From Nemophila menziesii (Eukaryota; Streptophyta; Magnoliopsida; Boraginales; Hydrophyllaceae): DNA of 64,000 bases. The stretch spans positions 3,410,001 to 3,474,000 of the forward strand of contig JARWIR010000031.1 of assembly GCA_029959085.1 (NCBI GenBank), written 5' to 3'. This document shows, piece by piece, positions 10,320-21,038 of this stretch; the first letter of the stretch is position 1; each line of letters begins with the position of its first letter. Below the pieces are notes generated by a model, which did no database searches, was not told where the DNA came from, and saw nothing but the letters and a program-made list of their open reading frames with translations. A program made the position numbers and the translations under genes.

Positions 10320-11417
10320 TGATGTCTCTCCATATGTGATGATTTAATCTTAGTTAGAGACATCATTTTAGGTGTTTTTGGAAGTCATATACTCGATTTT
10401 CCTATGAATTATTATTTTTTCTTATTTCTTGTCTTGATTTGATAATTTATTATTTTTAGAGCATATTTGGTTTAATTTATTTATTCAGTGTGAAGCTTTA
10501 AAGATATATAGTAATTAATTAGAGGCCAAATCAATTTTAAGAGATAAAGGAAAGAAGATATGGATGCAAATTGGAGATAAAGGAAAGAAAAGATAATGTT
10601 GCCAAGTAAATCTGAATTCCAGCAGCTATGTCCATAAAAGTGATTATAACTCAAGATTGGCTAGGAATTTGGAAGAATGGTCTGAGGCAAAGTTATAGAG
10701 ATTTCCAATACGACCAGTTTCGATATAAAAAATGCATCAATAGGAGTTGAAACGAAAACGTTACGACCAAAACAAAACAGCGGCAGTTTATTACCTTTTC
10801 TATATTTTAGGGTTACGAATTTGAGTTGGACTAGAAGCCCAATTACTTGTCTTCTACTCCAAGAAAACGTGTTAGGGCTTCCTAGACCCCTATAAATACA
10901 CCCTTAAACCTTTGTGAACAAATCCTTGCCTCCCACAACTAGTTCTTAAGTTTTATTTACCATTAGAGTATTCAAGAGAGCAAGATGACAATCATGCATC
11001 TTTCTTTTTGTTTACTTCTTTCAGGTATGAACTAAATTCCCATAGCTTGGGTTTTGCATATGTATAATCTATGAATTCTATTTTCTTCTATATATATTTC
11101 TTTGGGAGAATTATTTTAAATTGATTCTAGCTGCTTAACCATATATTTGTTTTATGTGCTTTGATTTATTGTCTGTCTTAAACCTGATCAATTTAGGGCT
11201 GTGCTAATAGTAGTTAGATGGTCACCCGGAAGGGGTGTCTAATTATTGAAACACCACATAAGCGTCTGGTGTGCGGTAGTGATCCGGAAGGGCTTGCCTA
11301 ACTAGATAGTCATTAGGGTATAATTTAATCACCGATCATCATTAGACGGTCAGTCTCATTTAGGAACATAGTGGCGTAGGAGCACCCTATTTAAGTACCC
11401 TCGTGATTGTGAGGTCG
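10320..11417 (+). repeat. Element B 5' LTR, first part
   Basis: The LTR starts TGATGTCTCT and shows the family hairpin (10320-10365), in which the inner arm AGAGACATCA pairs with the first ten bases. A TATA box (TATAAATA) is at 10891-10898. Near 11225-11300 two CCGGAAGGG words stand where related LTRs carry CCTGACGGG repeats. It is interrupted at 11417 by element A and resumes at 24027. The whole LTR is about 1520 bp. Confidence 0.75.
11413..11417 (+). repeat. Target-site duplication of element A, left copy
   Basis: GGTCG lies immediately before the TGATGTCTCC start of the element A LTR. The same five bases follow the end of its 3' LTR at 24022-24026. This fixes both boundaries of element A and shows that it inserted into the LTR of element B. 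Confidence 0.9.
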
Positions 11418-12983
11418 TGATGTCTCCTTAATTTCTCTTATTTTCGACCCTTAGGAGACATCATTTTTGGTGTTTATTTAATTAATTTGATAGACTTTTG
11501 GACTAAATATGCAATAATATGATTTTCCTCTTTTATTTCTAGCATTTTTAATTTATTAAGCTTTTGCGCGTAATATTGGTATTTTTAGTGTAAAGTTTAC
11601 GGGTTTTAGATGTTAGCTAGAAAAGGAATCCGAGGAGAAAGTCAAAGATCATGATATGGAGTCAAGACTTGAAGATAAATCCCGAAGATATTATTTTTAG
11701 AGCTGAAAATCTGTTTTCCAGGCCATAGATTGCTGATTTCGAGGTGCTTAAGAGATGATTTAGCCGCTGACCTTTGAAGAGAAAACACTCCTTATCGAGT
11801 TACAGAACTTTAGCAACTGGAATTAGGTCAATCGGAGTCATAACGAAGCGGGAAAGACCGTTTTAGTGAAGGTGTATCAGCAGTTACGGGATTTTGGGCT
11901 TAGAATTTGGGCTTGGACATTTAATTAGTGTTTTATTCTAAGGTCCAAGCCCTAATCCGTTTTTACACTTATAAAAGGAGCCTTTGACTTCTATTTTCAT
12001 AACAATTCACATTCTACAAGATTAAACACCAGAGAGAAGCAACAGAAGGAAGAAAGAAGAAGCTTCAAGAGCTGGAGAGGGTCTATATCTCCGTTCGCAG
12101 TCATTCCTATTCCGGAAATTAGGTTCTTTTATCTTTAATTTTGTAAAACAATATGAATTCCCTTTTATTTAATTTAGTTTTGTTTTCAATTAATATGAGC
12201 TAAACACTTTTTAGTGCTTGAGAATGCTATATGGGTAATTCCCAATCTTATTGAATTTCGTATGTTGAATTTGGGTTTCTGTTAAATTAAATTAGATTGT
12301 GTCTTTTACCCTTTTCGATAAATTGAGAATATTTACTGTTTTTAGCGTCATGAACTAGGAACAGGTGTTAGTATCTAGGCTATTCCAATTAGTGGAAATT
12401 GGATCATCCTGACGGAGGGTTTAGGTACAGAACCATTTATTCAATCTAGGATAGAAGCTATTGATTCTGACGAGCTTAGCTAATTCTAGGGCCAATGGGG
12501 TAATAAAACTTAACCATCCAAAAGTGGATCATATTTACCCTGACGGGACTAGTGACACTCTAGGATCGCCTTATAGTCCACCCTGACGGGGGTATAAGGA
12601 ATTTAGAATCCCGACCATCGTAATTGACCAATTTAACCCTTAAACAGCATAGGTTATGAAATAGGATTAGGATGACCCCTTGCGTTCTCAAGTGCTATCT
12701 TCTCATACTTGCGTTTTACATCATTTTACTTGCGTCTTAGCTTTTACTTGCAATTTCCATTTAGTCTTTTATTACTTAGCATTAATACAAAAACCAATCA
12801 AACATATTATCTTTATTTGCTTTCATAAGTGCAATCATTCATTAGTGGATAAGAATTGTAGTCAACCATCCCGTCCTTGGAACGAATCTGCTTTATCAAC
12901 TGTATTGCTTGGGACAACCGTACACTTGCGGTTGTGGTCCGATTATTTATTGCATTATTTTTAGAACACACAAAGGACCACCA
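11418..12983 (+). repeat. Element A 5' LTR
   Basis: It begins TGATGTCTCC and ends GGACCACCA (TG...CA), 1566 bp. The outer hairpin occupies 11418-11463. The TATA box (TATAAAAG) is at 11970-11977. Four CTGACG words, mostly CCCTGACGGG, lie at 12408, 12466, 12538 and 12581. Near the 3' end, ACAACCG (12914-12920) and CGGTTGT (12929-12935) form a 7-bp stem with an 8-nt loop, conserved in the other LTRs. Confidence 0.9.
11970..11977 (+). promoter_or_regulatory. LTR TATA box
   Basis: TATAAAAG lies in the 5' LTR, with its counterpart in the 3' LTR at 23008-23015. It precedes the CAGAGAGAAGCAACAGAAGG purine-rich stretch, which probably starts the transcript or its R region. The equivalent boxes are TATAAATA at 10891 in LTR B and 27577 in LTR C. 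Confidence 0.6.
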
Positions 12984-12989
12984 AGTTTT

Positions 12990-13006
12990 TGGCGCCGCTG
13001 CCGGGG
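12990..13006 (+). other. Primer binding site, tRNA-Asp type (element A)
   Basis: TGGCGCCGCTGCCGGGG begins six bases after the LTR end. It is complementary to the 3' end of plant tRNA-Asp except for one base (GCTGCC against the usual GTTGCC). The same sequence serves elements B (24455-24471) and D (about 43068-43085, minus). Confidence 0.85.
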
Positions 13007-13114
13007 ACGGTAGCGTGTGACCACAGTGTTTACCTTTAGTGATAGTTTCATTTTTTTTTATCAGTTTTACGCTTTTTGTTTGTTCATTTCTTTTCAGGTT
13101 CTTAGGTTTGGTGT

Positions 13115-16100
13115 ATGCGAAGAAGACTATTTAAGGATCTAGAGCCAACACCTCCGATCCTTAGTAATCCAGAATCGATGATCAGACTTGCTAACAAGAG
13201 AAGGAGAGAACAAGAAGCCTTAGAAGTAGAAGAATTAATTAACAGAATAGAGAATATCAATCTTCAGAATCAACAAAACAATGGACAAGGTCAGCTAGAT
13301 GAAAATGGCCAACCTTTAGCGCCACCTGGCATTATTCCTCAAGTTCAACCACTAAATCCTAATCATCAAGTTCAGATAGTGATGAATCAAGATCCATGGT
13401 TTGTTAATGGTCCACCAGAAGCTCCATTTCGTGCTCCTGCTCTAGGAGTAGGTGCTCCAGATATTAATGTTCCAAGATTTCGTCCAGATTCGGGTATGTT
13501 AGCTCAGTTCCAAAACTTTGGAAATTTCCGTGGTAGACCACAAGAAGATCCTATCCGAGCCGTTCAGAAATTTAAGCAGATATGTGATTCTTACATCACA
13601 CAAGGGTTTCAAGAGAACAAATGTATTTTGCTGCGTTTCGATTCTTTGTCATTGATGGAGCAAGTGAATGGCACGATACACAAGATACTACGAAGATAAC
13701 AAACTGGGACCAATTAGAAACTGCTTTCTTTGACAGGTTTTACCCAAGTAACATGAGGTTAGATGATCAACTTGAGTTAACACATTTCCGTCAAGAGTAT
13801 GATGATACTTTGGGTAAGAGCTGGACAAGATTTCAGATGTGTTTACGAAGGGTTTCCGATCATGGTTTTACAGAACAACAACAAATGAAAATATTTTACA
13901 AAGGCCTTGATGGAACTTCGAGAGAGAAGTTGGATTTGTTATGTGGTGCACGTTTTCTTCAAGTTCAACCCGTTCATGCTAAAGTCATTTTGGAAAGAAC
14001 AGTCAAGAATGAAGTTGGGTGGACTTCAGTAAGAACACCGGTTAAAGGAGTGAGTAATGTTAATATCGAAGAAAAATTTGCTACGCTTGAGAATAAGATT
14101 CAAACTACTATAGAGCAACAGTTGAAACAGCTTACTTTATCTCTAAAAGAGGGATTTTCGGGTAAGAAGGTAGCTGTGCAAGCTGCACAAGAGGTGTATA
14201 TGTGTTCGATTTGTAGGGTAGATGATCATGATGAGGAAAGTTGTCCGAATAACCAAGAGCCTGTAATGTTTGTGTCCAATAGAGGTAACTTTAATTCAAG
14301 TGGTAATGGATATCAGCCTAACAGAAACCATCCTAGGTTTCAATACTCAAATCCGAATGGGGCAGCCAATCCTACATATGCGTATCAGCCACGTCCCCAA
14401 GGTAACAATTACAATCCAAGACCACACAACAATTATCAAGGAGGACAGAACCAGGGTAATTATGTACAAAGACAAGCTCCTCAGAATACTTACGATGAAA
14501 CATTGAACCAAAAAGCTTTACCTGTCCATCCACAAGAAGGAGTAGTTACCCTTCAGAAAACCGTTGAAAGTTTAATTTCTCTTCAAACACAAGCTATGGA
14601 ACGTCAACAAGCGTCAGAAGCAAATATGAAATTAATACAGAATCAAATGGAGCAATTTGCAAAACAGCTTAATCAGCGTCCACAAGGGAAACTCCCTAGT
14701 GACACAGAAAATCCGAGACAACATGAAGATTGCAAAGCTGTTACATTAAGAAGTGGCAAGAACCTTCCTCCACCTCCTTTTCCCGTTATGAAAGAGAAAG
14801 AAGTTCCAAGAAAAGAAAAGGAAGTGGGTGAGAAAGAGAAAGAAAAAGATAGTGAGGTTGAAGAAATAGTGAGGCCAAGTGAGATTTCAAAGAAGAAAGA
14901 TGATATTATTAGTAATCGCCCTCCACCACCGTTTCCATCTCGAGTTCAGAAAAAGGGTGATTTGGCCGATTTTTCAAAATTCTTCAATAGAGTGAAGGGC
15001 CTAAGTATTAATATTCCGTTATTAGAGGCTATTCGAGATATTCCTAAGTATACGAAGTTTTTGAAGAGGACCCTCACTAATAAAAGGACTTATTGTGATA
15101 ATGAGATGATTGGTCTTCCTGAAGAGTGTAGTGCGATTTGTCAAAGTAAATTACCTCCAAAGTTAGTTGATCCTGGGAGTTTCACGATTCCGATATCGAT
15201 TGGAGAAGAATGGAAAGGAAAAGCACTATGCGATTTGGGTGCAAGCATCAATTTGATGCCCAAATCAATCTTTGATAAGCTAAAAATTGGAGAAGCAAGA
15301 CGTACCTCTATTGTCTTGCAAATGGCGGATAGGTCTCTTGCACATCCTGAAGGACGAATTGAAGATATCCTTGTTAAGGCAGGTACACTTATATTTCCCG
15401 TTGATTTCATAATACTTGAATACGACGCGGATAGAAATGTCCCCATTATTTTGGGTAGACCATGTCTAGCCACGGGGCATACTTTGATTGATGTAGAGAA
15501 TGGCGAATTAACGATGAGGATACAAGACGAGGAAGTCAAATTCAATGTATTTCGAGCTATTAAATTCCCAGATTTTCAGGAAGATTGCTTCAGAATGGAT
15601 GTAGTTGAGCAGGCATCGCAAGAGGTATTTAATTGCTTAAATTTTGATGATATTTTGCAGGCCGCTTTGACATTAGATTCACCTGAGATGATGGAAGAGC
15701 TTGCTGAAACAGTGGCAGCTCTAAATTCTGAAAATCCAAAGTATAGGCGTCTTGCTTATGAACCTGTGAGAGAACCGGGGGAGATTATTCCTAAAAAGAA
15801 ACCTTCAATTGAATCTCCTCCGGAATCGGAAGAAAAACCGTTGCCAGCACACTTGAGGTATGCGTATTTAGGTACTAATGAAACTCTACCTGTTATTGTT
15901 TCAGCTAATTTAACAGGTCCTCAAGAATATAAACTGTTGCGTGTGTTGAGAGCCAACAAAGAAGCAATAGGTTGGACAATTGCTGACATCAAAGGCATTA
16001 GTCCATCCTATTGTCAACACAAAATTATACTTGAAGATGTTAACGCACGCTCAGTTGAAGGTCAAAGAAGATTAATGCCCGTTATGAAGGATGTAGTGAA

Positions 16101-17520
16101 GAAAGAGGTGATCAAGCTTTTAGATGCGGGGATTATCTATCCCATCTCGAGTAGTGAATGGGTGAGTCCGGTTCAGTGTGTACCGAAGAAAGGAGGAATG
16201 ACAACGGTTCTTAATGATAAAAATGAAGCGATTCCTTCAAGAACGGTAGTTGGATGGAGAGTGTGCATGGATTACAGAAAGCTGAACAAGGCCACCAGAA
16301 AAGATCATTTCCCTTTGCCCTTCATTGATCAAATGTTAGATAAATTAGCCGGAAGAGAGTACTACTGCTTATTGGATGGTTATTCTGGGTATAATCAAAT
16401 TTACGTGGCTCCGGAAGATCAACATAAAACAACATTTACATGCCCCTTTGGTACTTTTGCATATCGCAGAATGCCATTCGGGTTGTGTAATGCTCCTGCT
16501 ACCTTTCAAAGATGTATGATGGATATCTTCTGGGATATGATCGATAACTTTCTTGAAGTGTTTATGGATGATTTCTCTGTATTTGGTGATGATTTTGATA
16601 AATGTTTAGATAATTTGGAGAAAGTGTTAATCAGATGCAAAGAAACAGATTTGGTTTTAAACTGGGAGAAGTGTCATTTCATGGTTCGAGAAGGTATTGT
16701 TCTGGGTCACAAAGTTTCGAGTGCTGGATTAGAGGTTGATAGAGCGAAGATAAAGGTAATAAAAACTCTTCCCCCTCCTGTTTCTGTTAAAGGGGTAAGA
16801 AGTTTTCTTGGCCATGCTGGTTTTTATAGGCGATTTATCAAAGACTTTTCTAAGATTGCTAAACCGTTATGCAACTTACTCGAAAAGGATTCCAAATTCC
16901 TTTTTGATGAAGCTTGTTTAGCGGCCTTCAAGGCAATCAAAGAAAAGCTCATTTCAGCTCCTATAGTATTACCTCCAGATTGGAATTTACCGTTTGAGGT
17001 TATGTGTGATGCGAGTCATTTGTGTATGGGAGCTGTATTAGGACAAAGAAAAGAGAAAGTTTTTCATTCGATTTATTATGCTAGTAAAACTTTTAATGGT
17101 GCTCAAGTTAATTATACAGTTACAGAAAAGGAGTTGCTAGCGGTTGTGTATTCATTCGATAAATTTCGCTCTTATCTTATTGGAGCGAAAGTTATTGTTT
17201 ATACAGATCATTCAGCGATTCGATATCTTATGGAGAAGAAGGATGCTAAACCGAGGTTAATTAGATGGGTTTTATTGCTTCAAGAGTTCGATTTAGAGAT
17301 CAAGGATATAAAAGGGTGTGAGAATCAGGTTGCGGATCATCTATCGCGGTTAGAAGGTTCAGAGATGAATAGTGGTACTGAAGTAGTTAGAGAAGAATTT
17401 CCTGATGAGAGTTTATTCGTTGTTCGTGATTATGAAGCTCCTTGGTATGCGGATATTGCAAACTTAGTGGTAAGTGGGTTCTTCCTGAAGGTTCAACTTA
17501 TCAAGAAAGAAAAAGATTAG
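13115..17520 (+). pseudogene. gag-pol: Element A gag-pol: gag, protease, reverse transcriptase, RNase H (one frameshift in gag)
   Basis: The start MRRRLFKDLEP at 13115 follows a pyrimidine-rich TTTTCAG leader and is shared with element D. The first frame runs to about 13605, where one G is missing from a G run compared with element D. The main frame continues to 17520. It contains the retrotransposon gag core (NWDQLETAFFDRFYP), a zinc knuckle C-X2-C-X4-H-X4-C at 14203-14244, protease (ALCDLGASINLMPKSIF, DLGA at 15232-15243), reverse transcriptase (VCMDYRKLNKATRKDHFPLP; FMDD box at 16561-16572) and RNase H (VMCDASHLCMGAVLGQRKEK). A Lys/Glu/Pro-rich linker joins gag to protease. Catalytic residues are intact. 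A single long gag-pol frame is usual for this lineage, and only the gag frameshift would block its translation. Confidence 0.9.
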
Positions 17521-18746
17521 CTCACCGTGCAAGACAATTCTTTTGGGAGGATCCTTTCCTCTACAAAGTGTGTGCTGATCAAATGGTAAGAAGATGTGTA
17601 GCCAAGGAAGAAATTGAGGCGATTATAGCTGGGTGTCACGATTCACCTTATGGTGGACATTTCAAAGGAGATCGAACTGCTGCTAAGGTATTACAATCTG
17701 GTTTCTATTGGCCTTCTATTATAAACGATTGTCATGAATATACGAAAAGATGTGAAAGATGTCAATTTACCAGAAACATATCCAAGAGGGATGAGATGCC
17801 ACGTAATAATGTGTTAGAAGTTGAAATATTCGATGTTTGGGGTATAGATTTCATGGGTCCTTTCGTTCCTTCAAATGGTAACCTCTACATCTTATTAGCT
17901 GTTGATTACGTGTCTAAGTGGGTTGAAGCTGTGGCTTTACCAACAAATGATTCACGAGTGGTGATTAAGTTCTTGAAATCGCATATTTTCACTAGACATG
18001 GCACTCCGAGGGTAATTATTAGCGATGGAGGTACTCATTTCGTTAATAAATATTTGAAGACAGTCTTAGAGAAATATGGAGTGAGACATCGTGTATCTAC
18101 TGCTTATCATCCACAAGCCAATGGTCAAGCTGAAGTCTCAAATCGTGAGGTAAAATCTATCTTAGAGAAAACCGTCGGTCTTACTAGAAAAGATTGGTCT
18201 ATGAAATTAGATGATGCACTATGGGCCTATCGTACTGCTTTCAAAACTCCAGTAGGTGCTTCTCCGTATCTAATGGTATATGGTAAGGCTTGTCACTTAC
18301 CTCTTGAGCTTGAAATGGGTGCATATTGGGCTATTGCGAAATTAAACTTAGATTCTACTCTAGCTGGTCAGAATCGAACGATGAAACTTAATGAGCTTGA
18401 TGAATTTCGATTACATGCTTACGGAAATGCTAAACTTTACAAAGAAAATACCAAGAGATGGCATGATAACCGGATTCGAGAGAAGAACTTTGTAGTGGGA
18501 CAAAGAGTGTTGAAACATAATTCAAAATTCAGTAATTATCCGGGGAAATTAAGATCGAAGTGGTCAGGACCTTACATCGTGACCAAAGTTACACCTCATG
18601 GAGCTATAGAGATAGAACATCCACTTGAGAACCGTACATTCATGGTGAACGGTCATTGCTTAAAGATATATCATGGAGGTGAAGATACCGATCGTGCAAA
18701 AGACCCACATCCCGGAGAGGTCATGTACCTCCTCGAAGCTCCTTAG
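17442..18746 (+). pseudogene. pol (integrase): Element A integrase, separated from RNase H by a frameshift
   Basis: The reading frame changes near 17480-17490, where element D keeps one frame (SGSFPEG). A small deletion in a T/C run explains the break. The integrase has the HHCC zinc-binding region ([20 protein letters not shown], then CERCQFT). The core domain has Asp in [10 protein letters not shown], Asp in IISDGGTHF and Glu in [18 protein letters not shown], i.e. the D,D,E triad. The C-terminal domain reads [20 protein letters not shown] and ends LLEAP. It inserts the cDNA into host DNA and makes the 5-bp TSDs seen here. The overlap with the previous frame (17442-17520) is an artefact of the frameshift. 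Confidence 0.9.
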
Positions 18747-19744
18747 AAGCACGAGGTAACCCGTCGAGCTTAACGACGTTAAACAAAAGCCAATTTCTTG
18801 TATATTAGTTTAAGTATTTCAATTTCCGTAGTGTAAATTAGTTAAGTTTTCGTTGAATTTAGTGTTTATTTTTAAGAAATGAGGAAGGGTGTTTGTTTTT
18901 GATGATTTCAGGGGTATAATGGTCATGAGTTTGGGGTCAAAACGATAAGAAAACGAAAAATTTGAAGTCCACAGCAGGTTTGACCGGCTGGCCGGCATAC
19001 CGGCCAAACGAGCTGAAGGACCCCAACTCTCTGACCACTGCGTCACGATTTGCGCCAGCGAGAATCCGCCTTCATGCCGGTCAGCTGACCGGCTAGCCGG
19101 CCAAGGAAGGTGAAGGTTCTGGTCCTTGCGTCAGCAACGACGCAAGGATGCTTCGTCTTGAAATGTGCCATCGACATGCCGCCGGCATGCCGGCGAATCC
19201 GCCGGCTAGCCGGCCAAGGAGAACGAAGTCTTTGATCACTGCGTCAGCAATGACGCAAGACGCTTGCGTATTGAGGTAAAAAAAAATCGAATTTAGTAAT
19301 TTTTCCGCCACCCTCGCGACCGGCATGCCGGTGAATCCGCCGGCTAGTCGGTGAGCTGTTGCGAGAGGCGGTTTTGAGTTTATTAAACCTAGTTTTTTGC
19401 CTCCTTTTCCAAGCCAACCTTATATTCCAAATCCTTGCCTCCACCTACTCCGAAAATCATCAACAAACAACTATAAAATCATCATATCAAGCCTTCTTTC
19501 AACACAAAAACACACAATCAACTCACAGCTTCTCCAAAACATCACCAAAATTCATCTTTTCTTCATAAATTCCCTCTTCCCAACCTTGAAATTAAACCCA
19601 ATTCTTTCACAATTCCTCTCAAATAACCTTAACCCATCTCATATTCCACCTAATTCTTCAAGTTTTAAGCCTCAAAACATCAAATTTCAAAGCTTTTCTC
19701 TAGCTTTTTCTCTATTTGAAGTTTTGAGTTTGGGGTGAAAAGAG
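18747..19744 (+). repeat. Element A pol-ORF3 spacer with GC-rich palindrome array (18980-19360)
   Basis: Perfect palindromes include CCGGCTAGCCGG (19089-19100), GCCGGCATGCCGGC (19181-19194), GCCGGCTAGCCGGC (19201-19214) and CCGGCATGCCGG (19320-19331), plus imperfect ones at 18984-19004. They alternate with TGACCACTGCGTCA / TGCGTCAGCAA-type words, making a decayed array of about 80-110-bp units. A polypurine motif GAGTTTGGGGT precedes it (18927-18937) and another stands at 19726-19736, 8 bases before the ORF3 ATG. From 19390 to 19700 the strand is C/A-rich, like an unstructured leader. Confidence 0.75.
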
Positions 19745-21038
19745 ATGACTAACAGAACTGCTTCCATGTGTAACTATCGAAGAAACATACCAAGAAACAG
19801 GAACAATGTTGGAGCTAGCCCAGACCAAGCAATTGAGATTCCGGATTCGCAATCCAAAAAGACTGAACAAAACCCAATTCCTCCAAAAAGAAAAGAAAAT
19901 CAAGGTAAGGCTAATCCGAAAAAGAGTAGGTTAATTGATGAAAGTGATGAAGAAAGTGAGGAAGAAGTTGAAGAAGAAATTGAGGAAGAAACTGAACAAG
20001 TAGTTCCCGAAGAACCAGTGCAACAACAGAAACCTCCGCGTAGGAAAGCATGGGCTCAAAAGCCAAAGAGAGTCTTCATTCTATGGGATACTCAGGTTCG
20101 TGATAGAATTCAATTTTTTCAAGTTTGGTGAGGAGATGAATCTTCCTAAGGGTATTATGACTAGTGCTTATAAAGATTATGGTATTACTTGTGATAAATT
20201 GGGTTGGAAAGAATTGAGAGAAAGGAAGCTTGAGTATATTCCTACCTGGGTGCGAGATTTTTATGAAGGAACCGCCTTCTCAAAAGAAGCAGTTGTTATT
20301 CGCAAAAACGTAGTTCCTTTCTCCGTGGAGCTTATTCGTAAATCATTGAAACTACCCGAATTTTCCGGTGTATGTCCTTTCCAAGAATCCCTTAATGAAC
20401 CTTCTTTTGATTATGAGTCCCTTTAGGGGAAAGTGCTTGTTGATGGGGCCCGCCCAATTCCCGAAGGAGAGAGATATCTTGGACAGATGTATAGTAGTAA
20501 TTTGTTACCATGTGCTAAGGTATGGTCCCGTTTCATAATCCCTACCTTCTTCGGAAATAAACATATATCAGAAGTGAAGAAGGAGCATCTTTTGTTCATT
20601 AAGTGTATTATCGAGGAGAAACCCATGGATGTTGCTCGTGTGATATATGATACCATCATGGAATTTGCTAGAATTCCTACTTCACAACAAAATCTCAAAT
20701 TTCGTTGTACCATCACTACTTTGTGCTTAGACGCAAAAGTTCCGCGTAAAGACGCAGAGATTGACCGTGTTGTAGTGGGTGAAAGCATGGGTATAGCTTT
20801 GGTTCAGAATATTCATGATGAAGTGTTACGAGCCGTGAGAACTCCTAGAGCTCCTCCAAAGAAGAAGATGCATACCACCAATGAGTTGGAAGGGAAAGTG
20901 AAGGTGTTAGAAGAGAATCAAGTGAAGATGATTGCGTCTTTGGGAAACGTTACAAAAGAGTTAGAACTTCTCCGAAACATGTTAATGGGGGTGAGCACAA
21001 TTCAACACGCCACCTATGGTTTACTCACGCAAGATTAA
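19745..21038 (+). pseudogene. Element A third ORF (plant transposon protein-like domain), broken
   Basis: The start MTNRTASMCNYRRN at 19745 is shared with D (34828) and B (29882). An acidic Glu-rich stretch and a basic KPPRRKAWAQKPKR segment follow. The folded part contains WVRDFYEGTAFSKEA and VVPFSVELIRKSLKLPEF, which resembles the 'putative plant transposon protein' domain (Pfam PF20167-like, to be checked). The C-terminus is a predicted coiled coil (ENQVKMIASLGNVTKELELL). An extra T near 20112-20118 shifts the frame, and TAG at 20424 replaces the Trp codon present in D. I see no signal peptide or membrane segment, so the position is that of the Athila envelope-like ORF but the protein does not look like an envelope. 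Function unknown. Confidence 0.7.

Noticed and set aside
18980..19360. CRISPR-like array
   Set aside because: The repeats are palindromes with irregular spacing in a plant retrotransposon; no cas genes and no regular spacers.
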